Positions 24,994 through 33,982 of a stretch of 64,000 nt of DNA are shown one piece after another. Positions within the stretch are counted from its first letter, which is position 1, and each line of letters starts with the position of its first letter. Location of the stretch: assembly GCA_937927975.1 (NCBI GenBank), contig CALEZT010000258.1:1-64000 (forward strand), in the 5' to 3' direction. The stretch comes from an uncultured Phycisphaerales bacterium. Its GTDB lineage: Bacteria > Planctomycetota > Phycisphaerae > Sedimentisphaerales > Anaerobacaceae. The notes below the pieces were generated by a model. The model saw only the letters and a list, made by a program, of their open reading frames with translations. It searched no databases and was not told the origin of the DNA. A program made the translations under genes and the position numbers.

Positions 24994-27945
24994 ATGTCGA
25001 AGCAATTCTGGCTCAACGCGTTTCTGGTTGCAGCAATCGTCACCGGCCCGGCTGTGGCCCAGTCCATCGTTCCGATTGATCCCGGAACCATCACCAACGG
25101 CCATGTCTACCTCATGGAGAACGTCGGCGCCAATGTGCCCGACGACTCCGCCAACAACAACAATGCCACCCTCCTGGGCGGCCCCCAGGTGGTCGCGGGG
25201 CTCAACGGCAACGCCTTGAAGCTCAACGGAACCAACCAGGGGGCTGTTGTCCCGGATGCCCCTGCGGTCAACACCGGTGTGCACCAGAACAAGACGGTCA
25301 TCGCGGTCTTCAACTGCGCCAACGTGAACAAGACCGCGAAACAATGCATCTACGAAGAAGGCGGCAGCACGCGGGGACTGAGCATCTACGTCCACCAGGG
25401 TCTGCTCTACGTCGGCGGCTGGAATCGGGCGGACTACACGCCGCAATGGGCGCCAGGCACGTTCTTCTCCGCACCGATCGGCTCGAACGAATGGCACGTC
25501 GTTTCCGTGGTTTTGCGCGGCGGCACCGCGGCCCAGGCGCCTGATAAGTTCGAAATGTGGCTGGATGGCGCGATGATCGCCAAGGGACCTGGGGGGGAAT
25601 TCCGAGGCCGCACAGATGACTGCGGGGTCGGAAATGTCCAGGCACAAACGAATTTCCATGACGGAACCGTCAATGCCGGCCACTGGTTCGAGGGCATGAT
25701 CGACGAGCTTTGGATTCTCACTCAGGCCCTGCCGGAGAGCACCTTGAGTGCTGCGGCGCTCAGCCGGAACAAGGCCGCGAACCCGGTTCCGGCCGGCGGC
25801 GCCATCGACGTGGTGAACGACGTAGTCCTGGCCTGGGAGGCGGGCAAGTTCGCCGCGACGCACGATGTCTACTTCGGCACGGTGTTCGACGATGTCAACG
25901 ACGCCAGCCGGGCCGATCCGAAGGGGATTCTCGTCAGCCAGGGGCAGACCGCCACGGAGTTCGACCCAGCCGGACTGCTCGAATACGGAAAGACCTACTA
26001 CTGGCGGATCGACGAGGTCAATGCCGCCCCGGATAATACGATTTTCAAGGGCGAAACCTGGAGCTTCACGGCCGAGCCCTTCGCGTATCCGGTCCAGCCG
26101 GTCGCGGCCACAGCCTCCAGCGCCGTGGCCGGGATGGAACCGGAGAAGACGATCAACCGCACGGGGCTCAATGCATCCGACGAGCACTCGACGCTCGAAA
26201 CCGACATGTGGCTCGGCGAAGGGCCTGGCGCCAATTGGATCGAGTACGAGTTCGACAAGGCCTACAAGCTGCATGAAATGTGGGTTTGGAACTCCAACCA
26301 GATGATCGAAGCCTTCATCGGCTTCGGGGCCCGGAATGTGGCGGTCGAGTGTTCCCTCGACGGAGAAACGTGGACCGCGGTGGAAGGCGTGCCCGAGTTC
26401 GCCCAGGCGACCGGCTTGCCCACCTATACCGCCAACACGACCGTCTCTTTGGGCGGCGCCGTGGCGAAGTTTGTCAAGCTGACCATCAACGCCGGTTGGG
26501 GCGGGTTGAGCCCTCAGACGGGCTTGAGCGAGGTGCGGTTCTTCCAGGTCCCGGTTCAGGCTCGCGAGCCTTCGCCGGCCGACGGGGCCGTGAATGTCGG
26601 CCTCGACGCCGAACTGGTCTGGCGGCCCGGCCGCGAGGCCACTTCGCACAAGGTCTTTTTCGGGACCGACGAAGCCCCCATCGCCGACGGGACCGCCGCG
26701 GCAAACACGGTGACCGGGCGACGCTACAGCCCGGCTGCTCTGGACCTCGGCACGAAGTACTTCTGGAAGGTCGATGAGATCGGCGATACCGGCACGTACG
26801 AAGGCAATCTGTGGAGCTTCACGACCCGCGAATACGCGGTGGTCGATGATTTTGAGAGCTACACAGACGATGAAGGCAGCCGGATCTATGAGACCTGGGT
26901 GGATGGTCTGACCGATGGCAAGAGCAACTCGGTCGTCGGCTACCTGGTGGCTCCATTCGCCGAACGGAGCATCATCCACGGCGGCAAGCAGTCGATGCCC
27001 GTCGAGTACAACAACGTCAATACGCCTTTCTTCAGTGAGACGTCACGGGAGTTCACGCCGGCGCAGAACTGGACCGTCAGCGGAGCCGACTCGTTGAACC
27101 TGTGGGTCCGTGGCGTTCCCGCGGCCTATGTCGAAACCGCCGGCACGATCACCATGAGCGCCGCCGGCACGGACATCTGGGGCACGGCCGATGATTTCCG
27201 CTATGCCTTCAAGACCCTCAACGGCGATGGCTCGATTCTGGTCAAGGTCGAGAGCCTGGTGAACACCAACGCCTGGGCCAAGGCCGGCGTGATGATCCGC
27301 CAGGACCTGGCGGACAGCTCCACGTTCGTGTACTTCATCCAGTCCTTCAGCAGTGGTGTTTCCCTGGGCTGGCGCCCAACGCCCGCCGCCGCCTGCGGCA
27401 GCGTGACTCAGGCGGGTATCGTCGCTCCGCAGTGGGTCAAGCTCACCCGCAAGGGCGACGTCTTCACCGCCCAGTATTCCGCCGACGGTGCGACCTGGAC
27501 GGACCTCAAGAACGCCGACGGCACGATCGCCTCGACCACGGTGGCGATGACCAACCCGGTGTATGTGGGTCTGGCCGTCACGAGCCACAACGTCAATGCG
27601 ACGACGACGGCGGTCATGTCCGGCGTGGCGACGACCGGCAACGTGACCGGCGCTTCGTGGCAGGTTCAGGCGATCGGCAACGATCCCCAGCAGGCCAACA
27701 GCCCTGCGGATCTGTATGTGATCGTCCAGGACAGCGCGGGCAAGACCGCCACGGCGACCCATCCGACGATTGTCACTTCGGCCGGATGGACCCCATGGAC
27801 GATTCCGCTGAACACCTTCCCCGGCGTGAATCTCAAGTCCGTCAAGAAGCTGTACCTCGGCGCCGGCAGCAAGACCAGCCCCGTCAAGGGCGGTTCCGGC
27901 ATGTTCTACATCGACGACATCGGCTTCGGCCGGCCGGCTCAGTGA
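24994..27945 (+). CDS. Modular exported protein P4: LamG head, F5/8C, CBM11-like jelly roll
   Basis: A 983-residue secreted protein with a signal peptide (MSKQFWLNAFLVAAIVTGPA, cleaved near VAQS). The LamG-like head spans about 30-250 (DDSANNNNATLLGGPQVVAG, IVPIDPGTITNGHVYLMENV, GMIDELWILTQAL). Fn3-like repeat A (262-362), F5/8C (365-510), repeat B (515-608) and a CBM11-like jelly roll (VVDDFESYTDDEGSRIYETW at about 612, ending YIDDIGFGRPAQ) follow, the latter with a nested DUF1349-like domain (about 700-880; WAKAGVMIRQDL). From residue 511 to the end it appears identical to P5, at DNA as well as protein level. The start has GGAGTATAGGAG upstream. No catalytic site was recognised. Confidence 0.8.
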   Translation: MSKQFWLNAFLVAAIVTGPAVAQSIVPIDPGTITNGHVYLMENVGANVPDDSANNNNATLLGGPQVVAGLNGNALKLNGTNQGAVVPDAPAVNTGVHQNKTVIAVFNCANVNKTAKQCIYEEGGSTRGLSIYVHQGLLYVGGWNRADYTPQWAPGTFFSAPIGSNEWHVVSVVLRGGTAAQAPDKFEMWLDGAMIAKGPGGEFRGRTDDCGVGNVQAQTNFHDGTVNAGHWFEGMIDELWILTQALPESTLSAAALSRNKAANPVPAGGAIDVVNDVVLAWEAGKFAATHDVYFGTVFDDVNDASRADPKGILVSQGQTATEFDPAGLLEYGKTYYWRIDEVNAAPDNTIFKGETWSFTAEPFAYPVQPVAATASSAVAGMEPEKTINRTGLNASDEHSTLETDMWLGEGPGANWIEYEFDKAYKLHEMWVWNSNQMIEAFIGFGARNVAVECSLDGETWTAVEGVPEFAQATGLPTYTANTTVSLGGAVAKFVKLTINAGWGGLSPQTGLSEVRFFQVPVQAREPSPADGAVNVGLDAELVWRPGREATSHKVFFGTDEAPIADGTAAANTVTGRRYSPAALDLGTKYFWKVDEIGDTGTYEGNLWSFTTREYAVVDDFESYTDDEGSRIYETWVDGLTDGKSNSVVGYLVAPFAERSIIHGGKQSMPVEYNNVNTPFFSETSREFTPAQNWTVSGADSLNLWVRGVPAAYVETAGTITMSAAGTDIWGTADDFRYAFKTLNGDGSILVKVESLVNTNAWAKAGVMIRQDLADSSTFVYFIQSFSSGVSLGWRPTPAAACGSVTQAGIVAPQWVKLTRKGDVFTAQYSADGATWTDLKNADGTIASTTVAMTNPVYVGLAVTSHNVNATTTAVMSGVATTGNVTGASWQVQAIGNDPQQANSPADLYVIVQDSAGKTATATHPTIVTSAGWTPWTIPLNTFPGVNLKSVKKLYLGAGSKTSPVKGGSGMFYIDDIGFGRPAQ

Positions 27946-28013
27946 CATGGCCGGCGCACAGTGCGTTTTGTAGGTCGAACGGGGCCTGCGTCTCATCAAC
28001 GCAGGTCCCGTTT
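26524..28013 (+). repeat. Apparently identical 1490-bp direct repeat, copy 1 (P4 3' half and tail)
   Basis: Compared by eye, these bases match 29661-31150 with a constant offset of 3137. They cover repeat B, the CBM11-like and nested domains, the stop codon and the 3' hairpin. The match breaks upstream within the F5/8C coding region and decays gradually after 28013. Confidence 0.9.
27979..28013 (+). terminator. Hairpin after P4
   Basis: ACGGGGCCTGCGT pairs with ACGCAGGTCCCGT around a 7-base loop (one G-T pair), followed by TT and then CC. It is a weak T-tail terminator, 33 bases after the stop. Confidence 0.6.
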
Positions 28014-28199
28014 CCGGTGTGTTCGGCATGGCGACATTGGTATGAATGTGCACACTTGAATGCATGGGAACAGGTGATTTTGTCCGGCTGTAACATTCGA
28101 CAAGGCATGGGCGTACAAGATGCTCTCGGATTGTGGATGATTGCCGAGTGAGGTGGAAAAACAGAGAAGACACTGGGTTTCTTGTGAAGGAGGATTGTC

Positions 28200-31082
28200 A
28201 TGTTCAGAAGGTCGATCCATCTGTTGCTCATGGCCGCGGTTCTGGGGCTGGCGTTTGCCGAAACCTCGACCGCAGCCGATCCCAGCCTTGTGGGCTGGTG
28301 GAAGTTGGATGACGGGTCCGGGACCGTCGCCACGGATTCCAGCGTCAATCAGAGCCATGGAAAGCTCAACGGCACTCTGGAGTGGGTGGAGGGCGTTATC
28401 GGCGGCGCCTTGCAGTTTGACGGATCGACAGGCTATGTTGACATTCCCGCCAATCTGAACCAGGCAGTCATCAACAAAGGCGACTTCTCGATGATGGCCT
28501 GGATCAAGAGCACCGATCTTGCGGGAACCAACTACGCGTTTCAGCAGCGAGATCAGAACGGGACAGGACGATCCTGGCTTTATACGATCGGTGGCGACGT
28601 CACTACCTACGTCGGCGTAGGGGACTTCCGGTCGGGCTTCATCATTCTGGTGAACGAGTGGTACCATGCGGGCTTCACTGTCGTGGAGGGCGGCGCCGCA
28701 GACACCATCCAGATCTATGTCAACGGAGAGCCCGCCGGCGCTTCGACACAGAAGTCCATGGAGACCTGCGAGGGCGGCTATTTCATCGGTTCCCACAAGG
28801 GCATGGCAGCCGCCAGCCGCTGGCCGGGCGTCATCGACGATGTCCGATTGTACAATCGAGCCCTGACCGCCCAAGATATCAAGAAGGCGATGCAAGGGAC
28901 GCCCGAACTGGCCGCGGACCCTGCTCCCCCAGTCGGACTGACGGATGTTCCTTTCGACACCACGTTCGCCTGGACGCCCGGCGACCTCGCCGTATCTCAT
29001 GACGTCTATCTCGGCACCTCGTTCGAGGACGTCAACGATGCCAGCGTGTCCGATCCGAGAGGCGTCCTCGTCGCCCAGGGCCAGGAACATCCTGCCTACG
29101 ATCCGGAGAACGCACTCGAGTACGGCCAGACCTACTACTGGCGGATCGACGAGGTCAACGGGGCGCCGGACTACACAGTCTTCAAAGGCCAGGTCTGGAG
29201 TTTCACCGTCGAGCCATACTCTTATCCGGTCCAGCCCATCGCGGCCACCGCGTCCTCTTCGGGCGCCAACATGGGTCCGGAGAACTCGATCAACGGAGTA
29301 GGCCTCAACGCCAACGATGAGCACGGCACCGAGGCCACCCAAATGTGGACCAGCGGCAACGAGATGCCCCGCTGGATCCAGTACGAGTTCGACAAGGCGT
29401 ACAAGCTCGACAAGATGCTGGTCTGGAACTCCAACCAGGTGATCGAGGCCTTCCTGGGCTTCGGGGCCAAGGAGGTTGTGATCGAGTACTCCGCCGACGG
29501 CGCGACGTGGATTGCGCTGGAAGGCGTTCCCGAATTCGCTCGTGCGCCGGGCTCCCCCGACTACAAGGCGAACACGACCGTCGAGTTCGGCGGCGCTACG
29601 GCCAAGTTCGTCAAGCTGACGATCAACACCAACTGGGGCGGCATCGCGCAGCAGGCCGGTTTGAGCGAGGTGCGGTTCTTCCAGGTCCCGGTTCAGGCTC
29701 GCGAGCCTTCGCCGGCCGACGGGGCCGTGAATGTCGGCCTCGACGCCGAACTGGTCTGGCGGCCCGGCCGCGAGGCCACTTCGCACAAGGTCTTTTTCGG
29801 GACCGACGAAGCCCCCATCGCCGACGGGACCGCCGCGGCAAACACGGTGACCGGGCGACGCTACAGCCCGGCTGCTCTGGACCTCGGCACGAAGTACTTC
29901 TGGAAGGTCGATGAGATCGGCGATACCGGCACGTACGAAGGCAATCTGTGGAGCTTCACGACCCGCGAATACGCGGTGGTCGATGATTTTGAGAGCTACA
30001 CAGACGATGAAGGCAGCCGGATCTATGAGACCTGGGTGGATGGTCTGACCGATGGCAAGAGCAACTCGGTCGTCGGCTACCTGGTGGCTCCATTCGCCGA
30101 ACGGAGCATCATCCACGGCGGCAAGCAGTCGATGCCCGTCGAGTACAACAACGTCAATACGCCTTTCTTCAGTGAGACGTCACGGGAGTTCACGCCGGCG
30201 CAGAACTGGACCGTCAGCGGAGCCGACTCGTTGAACCTGTGGGTCCGTGGCGTTCCCGCGGCCTATGTCGAAACCGCCGGCACGATCACCATGAGCGCCG
30301 CCGGCACGGACATCTGGGGCACGGCCGATGATTTCCGCTATGCCTTCAAGACCCTCAACGGCGATGGCTCGATTCTGGTCAAGGTCGAGAGCCTGGTGAA
30401 CACCAACGCCTGGGCCAAGGCCGGCGTGATGATCCGCCAGGACCTGGCGGACAGCTCCACGTTCGTGTACTTCATCCAGTCCTTCAGCAGTGGTGTTTCC
30501 CTGGGCTGGCGCCCAACGCCCGCCGCCGCCTGCGGCAGCGTGACTCAGGCGGGTATCGTCGCTCCGCAGTGGGTCAAGCTCACCCGCAAGGGCGACGTCT
30601 TCACCGCCCAGTATTCCGCCGACGGTGCGACCTGGACGGACCTCAAGAACGCCGACGGCACGATCGCCTCGACCACGGTGGCGATGACCAACCCGGTGTA
30701 TGTGGGTCTGGCCGTCACGAGCCACAACGTCAATGCGACGACGACGGCGGTCATGTCCGGCGTGGCGACGACCGGCAACGTGACCGGCGCTTCGTGGCAG
30801 GTTCAGGCGATCGGCAACGATCCCCAGCAGGCCAACAGCCCTGCGGATCTGTATGTGATCGTCCAGGACAGCGCGGGCAAGACCGCCACGGCGACCCATC
30901 CGACGATTGTCACTTCGGCCGGATGGACCCCATGGACGATTCCGCTGAACACCTTCCCCGGCGTGAATCTCAAGTCCGTCAAGAAGCTGTACCTCGGCGC
31001 CGGCAGCAAGACCAGCCCCGTCAAGGGCGGTTCCGGCATGTTCTACATCGACGACATCGGCTTCGGCCGGCCGGCTCAGTGA
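28200..31082 (+). CDS. Modular exported protein P5: LamG head, F5/8C, CBM11-like jelly roll
   Basis: A 960-residue secreted protein with a signal peptide (MFRRSIHLLLMAAVLGLAFA, cleaved near TAAD). The LamG head (about 30-232; LVGWWKLDDGSGTVATDSSV, MAWIKSTDLAG, RWPGVIDDVRLYNRAL) differs from that of P4. Repeat A (238-335) and F5/8C (340-487) are only similar to P4, while residues 488-960 appear identical to P4 residues 511-983. The terminal CBM11-like domain with nested DUF1349-like insertion ends YIDDIGFGRPAQ. The start codon has AAGGAGGATTGTC directly upstream, the same initiation context as P1. Function is inferred as glycan or surface binding; no catalytic residues were recognised. Confidence 0.8.
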   Translation: MFRRSIHLLLMAAVLGLAFAETSTAADPSLVGWWKLDDGSGTVATDSSVNQSHGKLNGTLEWVEGVIGGALQFDGSTGYVDIPANLNQAVINKGDFSMMAWIKSTDLAGTNYAFQQRDQNGTGRSWLYTIGGDVTTYVGVGDFRSGFIILVNEWYHAGFTVVEGGAADTIQIYVNGEPAGASTQKSMETCEGGYFIGSHKGMAAASRWPGVIDDVRLYNRALTAQDIKKAMQGTPELAADPAPPVGLTDVPFDTTFAWTPGDLAVSHDVYLGTSFEDVNDASVSDPRGVLVAQGQEHPAYDPENALEYGQTYYWRIDEVNGAPDYTVFKGQVWSFTVEPYSYPVQPIAATASSSGANMGPENSINGVGLNANDEHGTEATQMWTSGNEMPRWIQYEFDKAYKLDKMLVWNSNQVIEAFLGFGAKEVVIEYSADGATWIALEGVPEFARAPGSPDYKANTTVEFGGATAKFVKLTINTNWGGIAQQAGLSEVRFFQVPVQAREPSPADGAVNVGLDAELVWRPGREATSHKVFFGTDEAPIADGTAAANTVTGRRYSPAALDLGTKYFWKVDEIGDTGTYEGNLWSFTTREYAVVDDFESYTDDEGSRIYETWVDGLTDGKSNSVVGYLVAPFAERSIIHGGKQSMPVEYNNVNTPFFSETSREFTPAQNWTVSGADSLNLWVRGVPAAYVETAGTITMSAAGTDIWGTADDFRYAFKTLNGDGSILVKVESLVNTNAWAKAGVMIRQDLADSSTFVYFIQSFSSGVSLGWRPTPAAACGSVTQAGIVAPQWVKLTRKGDVFTAQYSADGATWTDLKNADGTIASTTVAMTNPVYVGLAVTSHNVNATTTAVMSGVATTGNVTGASWQVQAIGNDPQQANSPADLYVIVQDSAGKTATATHPTIVTSAGWTPWTIPLNTFPGVNLKSVKKLYLGAGSKTSPVKGGSGMFYIDDIGFGRPAQ

Positions 31083-31150
31083 CATGGCCGGCGCACAGTG
31101 CGTTTTGTAGGTCGAACGGGGCCTGCGTCTCATCAACGCAGGTCCCGTTT
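29661..31150 (+). repeat. Apparently identical 1490-bp direct repeat, copy 2 (P5 3' half and tail)
   Basis: Second copy of the block at 26524-28013. Beyond 31150 the two flanks remain recognisably similar to about 31285, so the repeat once included the whole downstream spacer. Confidence 0.9.
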
Positions 31151-31151
31151 T
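31116..31151 (+). terminator. Hairpin after P5
   Basis: The same stem as after P4 (ACGGGGCCTGCGT with ACGCAGGTCCCGT), here followed by TTT. Confidence 0.6.
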
Positions 31152-31270
31152 CAGTGTGTTCGGCATGGCGACATTGGTCTGGACTTGCACATTTGAACGC
31201 ATCAGAACATGTGTTGTTCAGTTGTAACGCTTGATAGGTTCTGGGTTTAAGGAATGCTTGCGGATTGTGG

Positions 31271-31300
31271 TTGATTGTCGGACGGGTCTGACGGTAGAAT
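31271..31300 (+). promoter_or_regulatory. Candidate promoter of P6
   Basis: TTGATT (31271-31276), 18 bases, TAGAAT (31295-31300). It lies 70 bases before the leader ORF, close to the distance seen for P3. Confidence 0.4.
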
Positions 31301-31370
31301 TGCAGTATCGAATCGGTAGTGTCTTTTGCCGGATCTGGACAGAGGGTTTGCCCGTTGGACAGGAGTCAGC

Positions 31371-31415
31371 ATGATCACGAACCCGGTTGCTCATCGAAGC
31401 TCGCATTTCTCCTGA
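31371..31415 (+). CDS. 14-codon leader ORF upstream of P6
   Basis: Codes for MITNPVAHRSSHFS and has AGGAG at 31361-31365, five bases before the ATG. It is the counterpart of 19315-19359 upstream of P3: same length, same SD spacing, shared M, I, P, V, H, S and F positions, and similar distance to the main gene (85 against 91 bases). It is in a different frame from P6. Confidence 0.5.
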   Translation: MITNPVAHRSSHFS

Positions 31416-31500
31416 TCTATGCCGACAGCCGAGTCCCGGAGTAGGTTTTGCGCTCGTGCCCCACACAAGGTTTGAGTGGATGTTCAGAAGGAGGATGGCC

Positions 31501-33825
31501 ATGACTGGAAGATCGATTCTTGTCCTGTTTTGGGCGATGACGCTGGGACTCATCGGGTCGGCGTCTGCCGCTACGATGGTGGGGTGGTGGCCGCTCGATG
31601 AGGTCAGCGGCACGGCCACGAGGGACGCCAGCGGCCGGGGAAACAACGGGATCGTCGTGGGTGCTCCCGTGTGGTCGTCAGGCAAGTTCGGCGGCGCTCT
31701 GCAACTCGACGGCAGCACCTACGTCAATTGCGGCGCCAGCCAGGTGTTCAACGTCACCGACGCGGTGACTCTGGCGGCCTGGATTCAGCCCGATCCGGCT
31801 TTCGCCTACCCCGACTGGTCGGGCATCATCATGCGCGGCGGGGCGAATATCGACACTTTCGCCCTCTATTACAACGGTCCCAACAAGCAACTCGGTTTCA
31901 AGACGACAGGCACCACGCCGAACTGGTTTGCCAGCGTCGCCAACTCCGCAGCGTCGATGTTCGACCGGGAATGGCATCATGTCGCTGCGACCTACGACGG
32001 TGCGAGGAAGATCCTCTATCTGGACGGAGCCCCACTGGCCAGCGTTGCCGCGACCGGCAGGATCGAGACCAGTTCGGGCCGGCTCCTTCTGGGCGCCGGA
32101 CGTGATCTGACCCCGGCGACTCACTACGCGGTCGGCAAGCTCGACGATGCGGTGATCTACGACAATGCCCTCACGGAGGCTGAGATCCGGCGGGTCATGG
32201 CGGGCTTGGCCGACAAATCGCTTGCCCGCGATCCGGACCCGGAGGATGGTGCGGTGGATGTCCTGTCGGATGTCATTCTCGGCTGGATCCCCGGCCAGTA
32301 CGCGGTCACGCACGACGTGTATGTCGGCACGAGCTTTACGGATGTGAACAGCGCGAGCCGGGCCAATCCGAGGGGCGTGCTGGTTGCCCAAGGCCTGGCC
32401 TCAACTCAGTTCCAAACGGCAGGTCTTGATTACGGTCAGGTCTATTACTGGCGAGTTGATGAGGTCAATGCGGCGCCGGACAATACGATCTTCAAAGGCG
32501 ATGTCTGGAGTTTCACGACGGAGCCGTATTCGTATCCGATCGGGACGGTGACTGCGACCGCGTCGGGGAGCAGCCGGGCGGACACGGGCCCTGTGAACAC
32601 GGTCAACGGCTCCGGCCTGAACGCCGGCGACCAGCACTCGGTTGAAGTGACGCACATGTGGTTGAGCGACGAGGCTTCTCCCAAGTGGATTCAGTACGAA
32701 TTCGACAAGGCCTACAAGGTCGATCAACTGTGGGTGTGGAACGCCAACCAGATGATCGAGGCGTTCGTGGGCTTCAGCGCCAAGAACGTCACGATCGAGT
32801 ATTCGCTCGACGGTCAGACGTGGACGGCCCTGGAGGGCGTTCCTGAGTTCTCCCGTGGCGGCGGCGTTCCGACCTACACGGCGAACACGGTCGTGGATTT
32901 CGGCGGCGTCGAGGCGAAGTTCGTCAGACTGACGATCAACAGCAACTGGGGCGGGGTGGCCAAGCAGGTGAGTCTCAGCGAGGTTCGGTTCTACTATGTG
33001 CCTGTTCAGGCCAGATCGCCCGTGCCCGCGGACGGCGCCAAGGACGTCGGCCTCGACGCCCAGATGAACTGGCGGCCCGGCCGGGAGGCGACCTCGCACC
33101 AGGTGTTCTTCGGCGCCGATGAGGCTGCGGTGGCGGCGGGAACCGCTCCTTCTGCGACGGTGACCGGCCACAGCTACACCCCGGCTTCGATGACCTTCGG
33201 CACGCGGTACTTCTGGCGGGTCGATGAGATCGGCGGGGATGGGCCATATGAGGGGCCGGTTTGGAATTTCACGACGCAGGAGTTCGCGTTGATCGAGGAT
33301 TTCGAGGCCTACACCGACGAGGAAGGCAGCCGGATCTACGAGTACTGGCTCGACGGCATCGCCGATACAGTGTATGGCGGCTCAATGGTTGGCTACATGG
33401 AGGCTCCGTTCGCCGAGAGGGTTATCGTCCGCGGCGGTAGACAGTCGATGCCCCTGGCCTACGACAACACCAAGGCGCCGTACTTCAGCGAGGCCGTGAG
33501 GGAGTTCGACTCGGTCCAGAACTGGACCGGCTCCGGCGCGGGCGAGTTGTGTGTATGGACCCGTGGCACGGTGACTGAGGCCGGCCTGGCACCGATGTAC
33601 GTAATCGTGACGGACAGCACAGGCAAGTCGGCGACGGCGATCAGCGACACGGCGGCGACGGTGGCCGCCTGGACCCGCTGGACGATCCCGATGAGCAGCT
33701 TGCCCGGCGTGAACTTCAGCCGAGTCAAGAAGCTGACGATCGGGGTGGGCTCCAAGGGCGCCGCCAGCGGCGGCTCCGGCGTGGTCTTCATCGACGACAT
33801 CGGCTACGGCCGCACGTGGCAGTAG
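31501..33825 (+). CDS. Modular exported protein P6: LamG head, F5/8C, CBM11-like jelly roll without nested domain
   Basis: A 774-residue secreted protein. I chose ATG 31501 because AAGGAGG (31488-31494) is six bases upstream and the signal peptide MTGRSILVLFWAMTLGLIGS begins there. LamG head about 24-232 (MVGWWPLDEVSGTATRDASG, KLDDAVIYDNALTEAEIRRV); repeat A 240-338; F5/8C 340-495; repeat B 497-590; CBM11-like domain from LIEDFEAYTDEEGSRIYEYW (about 597) to FIDDIGYGRTWQ. Compared with P7 and P8, the nested DUF1349-like domain is missing cleanly: the text runs WTRGTVTEAG, then LAPMYVIVTDSTGK. This looks like an in-frame deletion of about 540 bp near 33590. Residues about 332-614 appear identical to P7. 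Confidence 0.8.
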   Translation: MTGRSILVLFWAMTLGLIGSASAATMVGWWPLDEVSGTATRDASGRGNNGIVVGAPVWSSGKFGGALQLDGSTYVNCGASQVFNVTDAVTLAAWIQPDPAFAYPDWSGIIMRGGANIDTFALYYNGPNKQLGFKTTGTTPNWFASVANSAASMFDREWHHVAATYDGARKILYLDGAPLASVAATGRIETSSGRLLLGAGRDLTPATHYAVGKLDDAVIYDNALTEAEIRRVMAGLADKSLARDPDPEDGAVDVLSDVILGWIPGQYAVTHDVYVGTSFTDVNSASRANPRGVLVAQGLASTQFQTAGLDYGQVYYWRVDEVNAAPDNTIFKGDVWSFTTEPYSYPIGTVTATASGSSRADTGPVNTVNGSGLNAGDQHSVEVTHMWLSDEASPKWIQYEFDKAYKVDQLWVWNANQMIEAFVGFSAKNVTIEYSLDGQTWTALEGVPEFSRGGGVPTYTANTVVDFGGVEAKFVRLTINSNWGGVAKQVSLSEVRFYYVPVQARSPVPADGAKDVGLDAQMNWRPGREATSHQVFFGADEAAVAAGTAPSATVTGHSYTPASMTFGTRYFWRVDEIGGDGPYEGPVWNFTTQEFALIEDFEAYTDEEGSRIYEYWLDGIADTVYGGSMVGYMEAPFAERVIVRGGRQSMPLAYDNTKAPYFSEAVREFDSVQNWTGSGAGELCVWTRGTVTEAGLAPMYVIVTDSTGKSATAISDTAATVAAWTRWTIPMSSLPGVNFSRVKKLTIGVGSKGAASGGSGVVFIDDIGYGRTWQ
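32495..33342 (+). repeat. Apparently identical 848-bp direct repeat, copy 1 (P6 middle)
   Basis: Matches 35022-35869 with a constant offset of 2527. It covers the end of repeat A, all of F5/8C, repeat B and the first strand of the CBM11-like domain. Both edges lie inside the genes. Confidence 0.88.
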
Positions 33826-33879
33826 GCTGGCCGTGTCGTGAGATCTGTGCGGGGCCTGGGTTTGACAGGAGGACCTCGC

Positions 33880-33954
33880 ATGTTTGATCGTTGCTTGGGC
33901 CTCCTCTTTCGGGACCTGGGCAGTCTGAGTTCATGGATATGGAAACTGACGTGA
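33880..33954 (+). CDS. Possible 24-codon leader ORF upstream of P7
   Basis: ATG to TGA with AGGAGG (33867-33872) seven bases upstream. It sits where P3 and P6 have their 14-codon leaders. The peptide (starting MFDRCLGLLF) is not clearly homologous to them. P7 begins 28 bases after the stop, so translation coupling is possible. Chance cannot be excluded. Confidence 0.3.
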   Translation: MFDRCLGLLFRDLGSLSSWIWKLT

Positions 33955-33982
33955 CAGTGTTTCTTTCTTGAGGAGGATGGCC

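Larger units (their letters stand above)
31083..31500. other. Intergenic region between P5 and P6
   Basis: 418 bases with the P5 hairpin, a decayed copy of the P4-P5 spacer (to about 31285), a P6 promoter candidate, the second 14-codon leader ORF and the P6 ribosome binding site. Confidence 0.6.

Noticed and set aside
24577..26979. An 800-codon minus-strand frame opposite P4, with a partly identical twin opposite P5
   Set aside because: The twin identity follows from the duplicated P4/P5 DNA. The translation has no domain, and P4 and P5 have signal peptides, SDs and known folds.
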